From an uncultured Ignavibacteria bacterium (lineage in GTDB: Bacteria; Bacteroidota; Ignavibacteria; Kapaibacteriales; UBA2268), in assembly GCA_903911805.1 (NCBI GenBank), contig CAIWET010000623.1:1-14709 (forward strand): DNA of 14,709 nucleotides, given 5' to 3'. A program made the translations under genes and the position numbers. Positions 14,648 through 14,709 of this stretch are shown here, in pieces (the stretch's first letter is position 1; every line of letters begins with the position of its first letter). The notes below the pieces were generated by a model, which was given only the letters and a program-made list of their open reading frames with translations, made no database searches and was not told where the DNA came from.

Positions 14648-14709
14648 AACATTCTAATCCTTAAAATGTAGCCATAACGACTATATTACTAAATATTTTT
14701 TAAATTAAA

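Noticed and set aside
1..14709. CRISPR arrays, insertion sequences, tRNA genes or phage genes
   Set aside because: No regularly spaced repeats, transposase-like frames, tRNA-like cloverleaf sequences or phage structural motifs were seen on either strand.

Overview
This is an AT-rich window (roughly 30% G+C by eye). It most likely comes from the chromosome of a member of the Bacteroidota/Chlorobiota (FCB) group. Four things support this: an LptD of the Bacteroidota type, a DUF4292-like lipoprotein overlapping it, several upstream regions with the Bacteroidota -7 element TAnnTTTG, and mostly weak or absent Shine-Dalgarno (SD) sequences. I cannot fix the class; Ignavibacteria/Kapabacteria-like lineages would fit as well as classical Bacteroidia. 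I see no rRNA, tRNA, CRISPR array, insertion sequence or prophage gene.

Left part (1-3353, all minus strand): a VOC-fold lipoprotein that starts at TTG; a membrane-anchored serine hydrolase of the beta-lactamase/PBP-like fold with SxxK, SDN and KxG motifs; a 380-bp intergenic stretch with a good promoter, an 11-bp inverted repeat and the gdh terminator; then an NAD(P)-dependent glutamate dehydrogenase, whose SD places its start at 3353 rather than 3368.

Middle (3606-8367): a 1056-residue PEP/pyruvate-binding (PPDK_N) protein on the plus strand. It lacks the phospho-histidine and PEP-synthesis domains but carries a GAF-like N-terminus and a nucleotidyltransferase-like C-terminus. It converges, with only 4 bp between stop codons, on a minus-strand pterin operon: a 6-pyruvoyl-tetrahydropterin synthase/QueD family enzyme, GTP cyclohydrolase I (FolE) and a translationally coupled protein of unknown function. 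FolE makes 7,8-dihydroneopterin triphosphate from GTP and the PTPS-family enzyme uses it, so the operon feeds either biopterin-type pterins or 7-deazaguanine synthesis. The cysteine spacing of the PTPS-family enzyme favours the former.

Right part (8434-14647): a plus-strand outer-membrane pair, a DUF4292/LolB-like lipoprotein overlapping lptD by one base, ended by a bidirectional terminator. Converging on it from the right are a small orphan gene with its own clear promoter and strong SD, and a large membrane-anchored signalling protein with two GAF regions and a degenerate GGDEF domain.

The window is mainly core metabolism and envelope biogenesis. I find no clear evidence for a wholly new system. 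The best leads are the PPDK_N-nucleotidyltransferase fusion, the unknown third gene of the pterin operon, the pseudo-GGDEF receptor protein and the DUF4292-LptD coupling.
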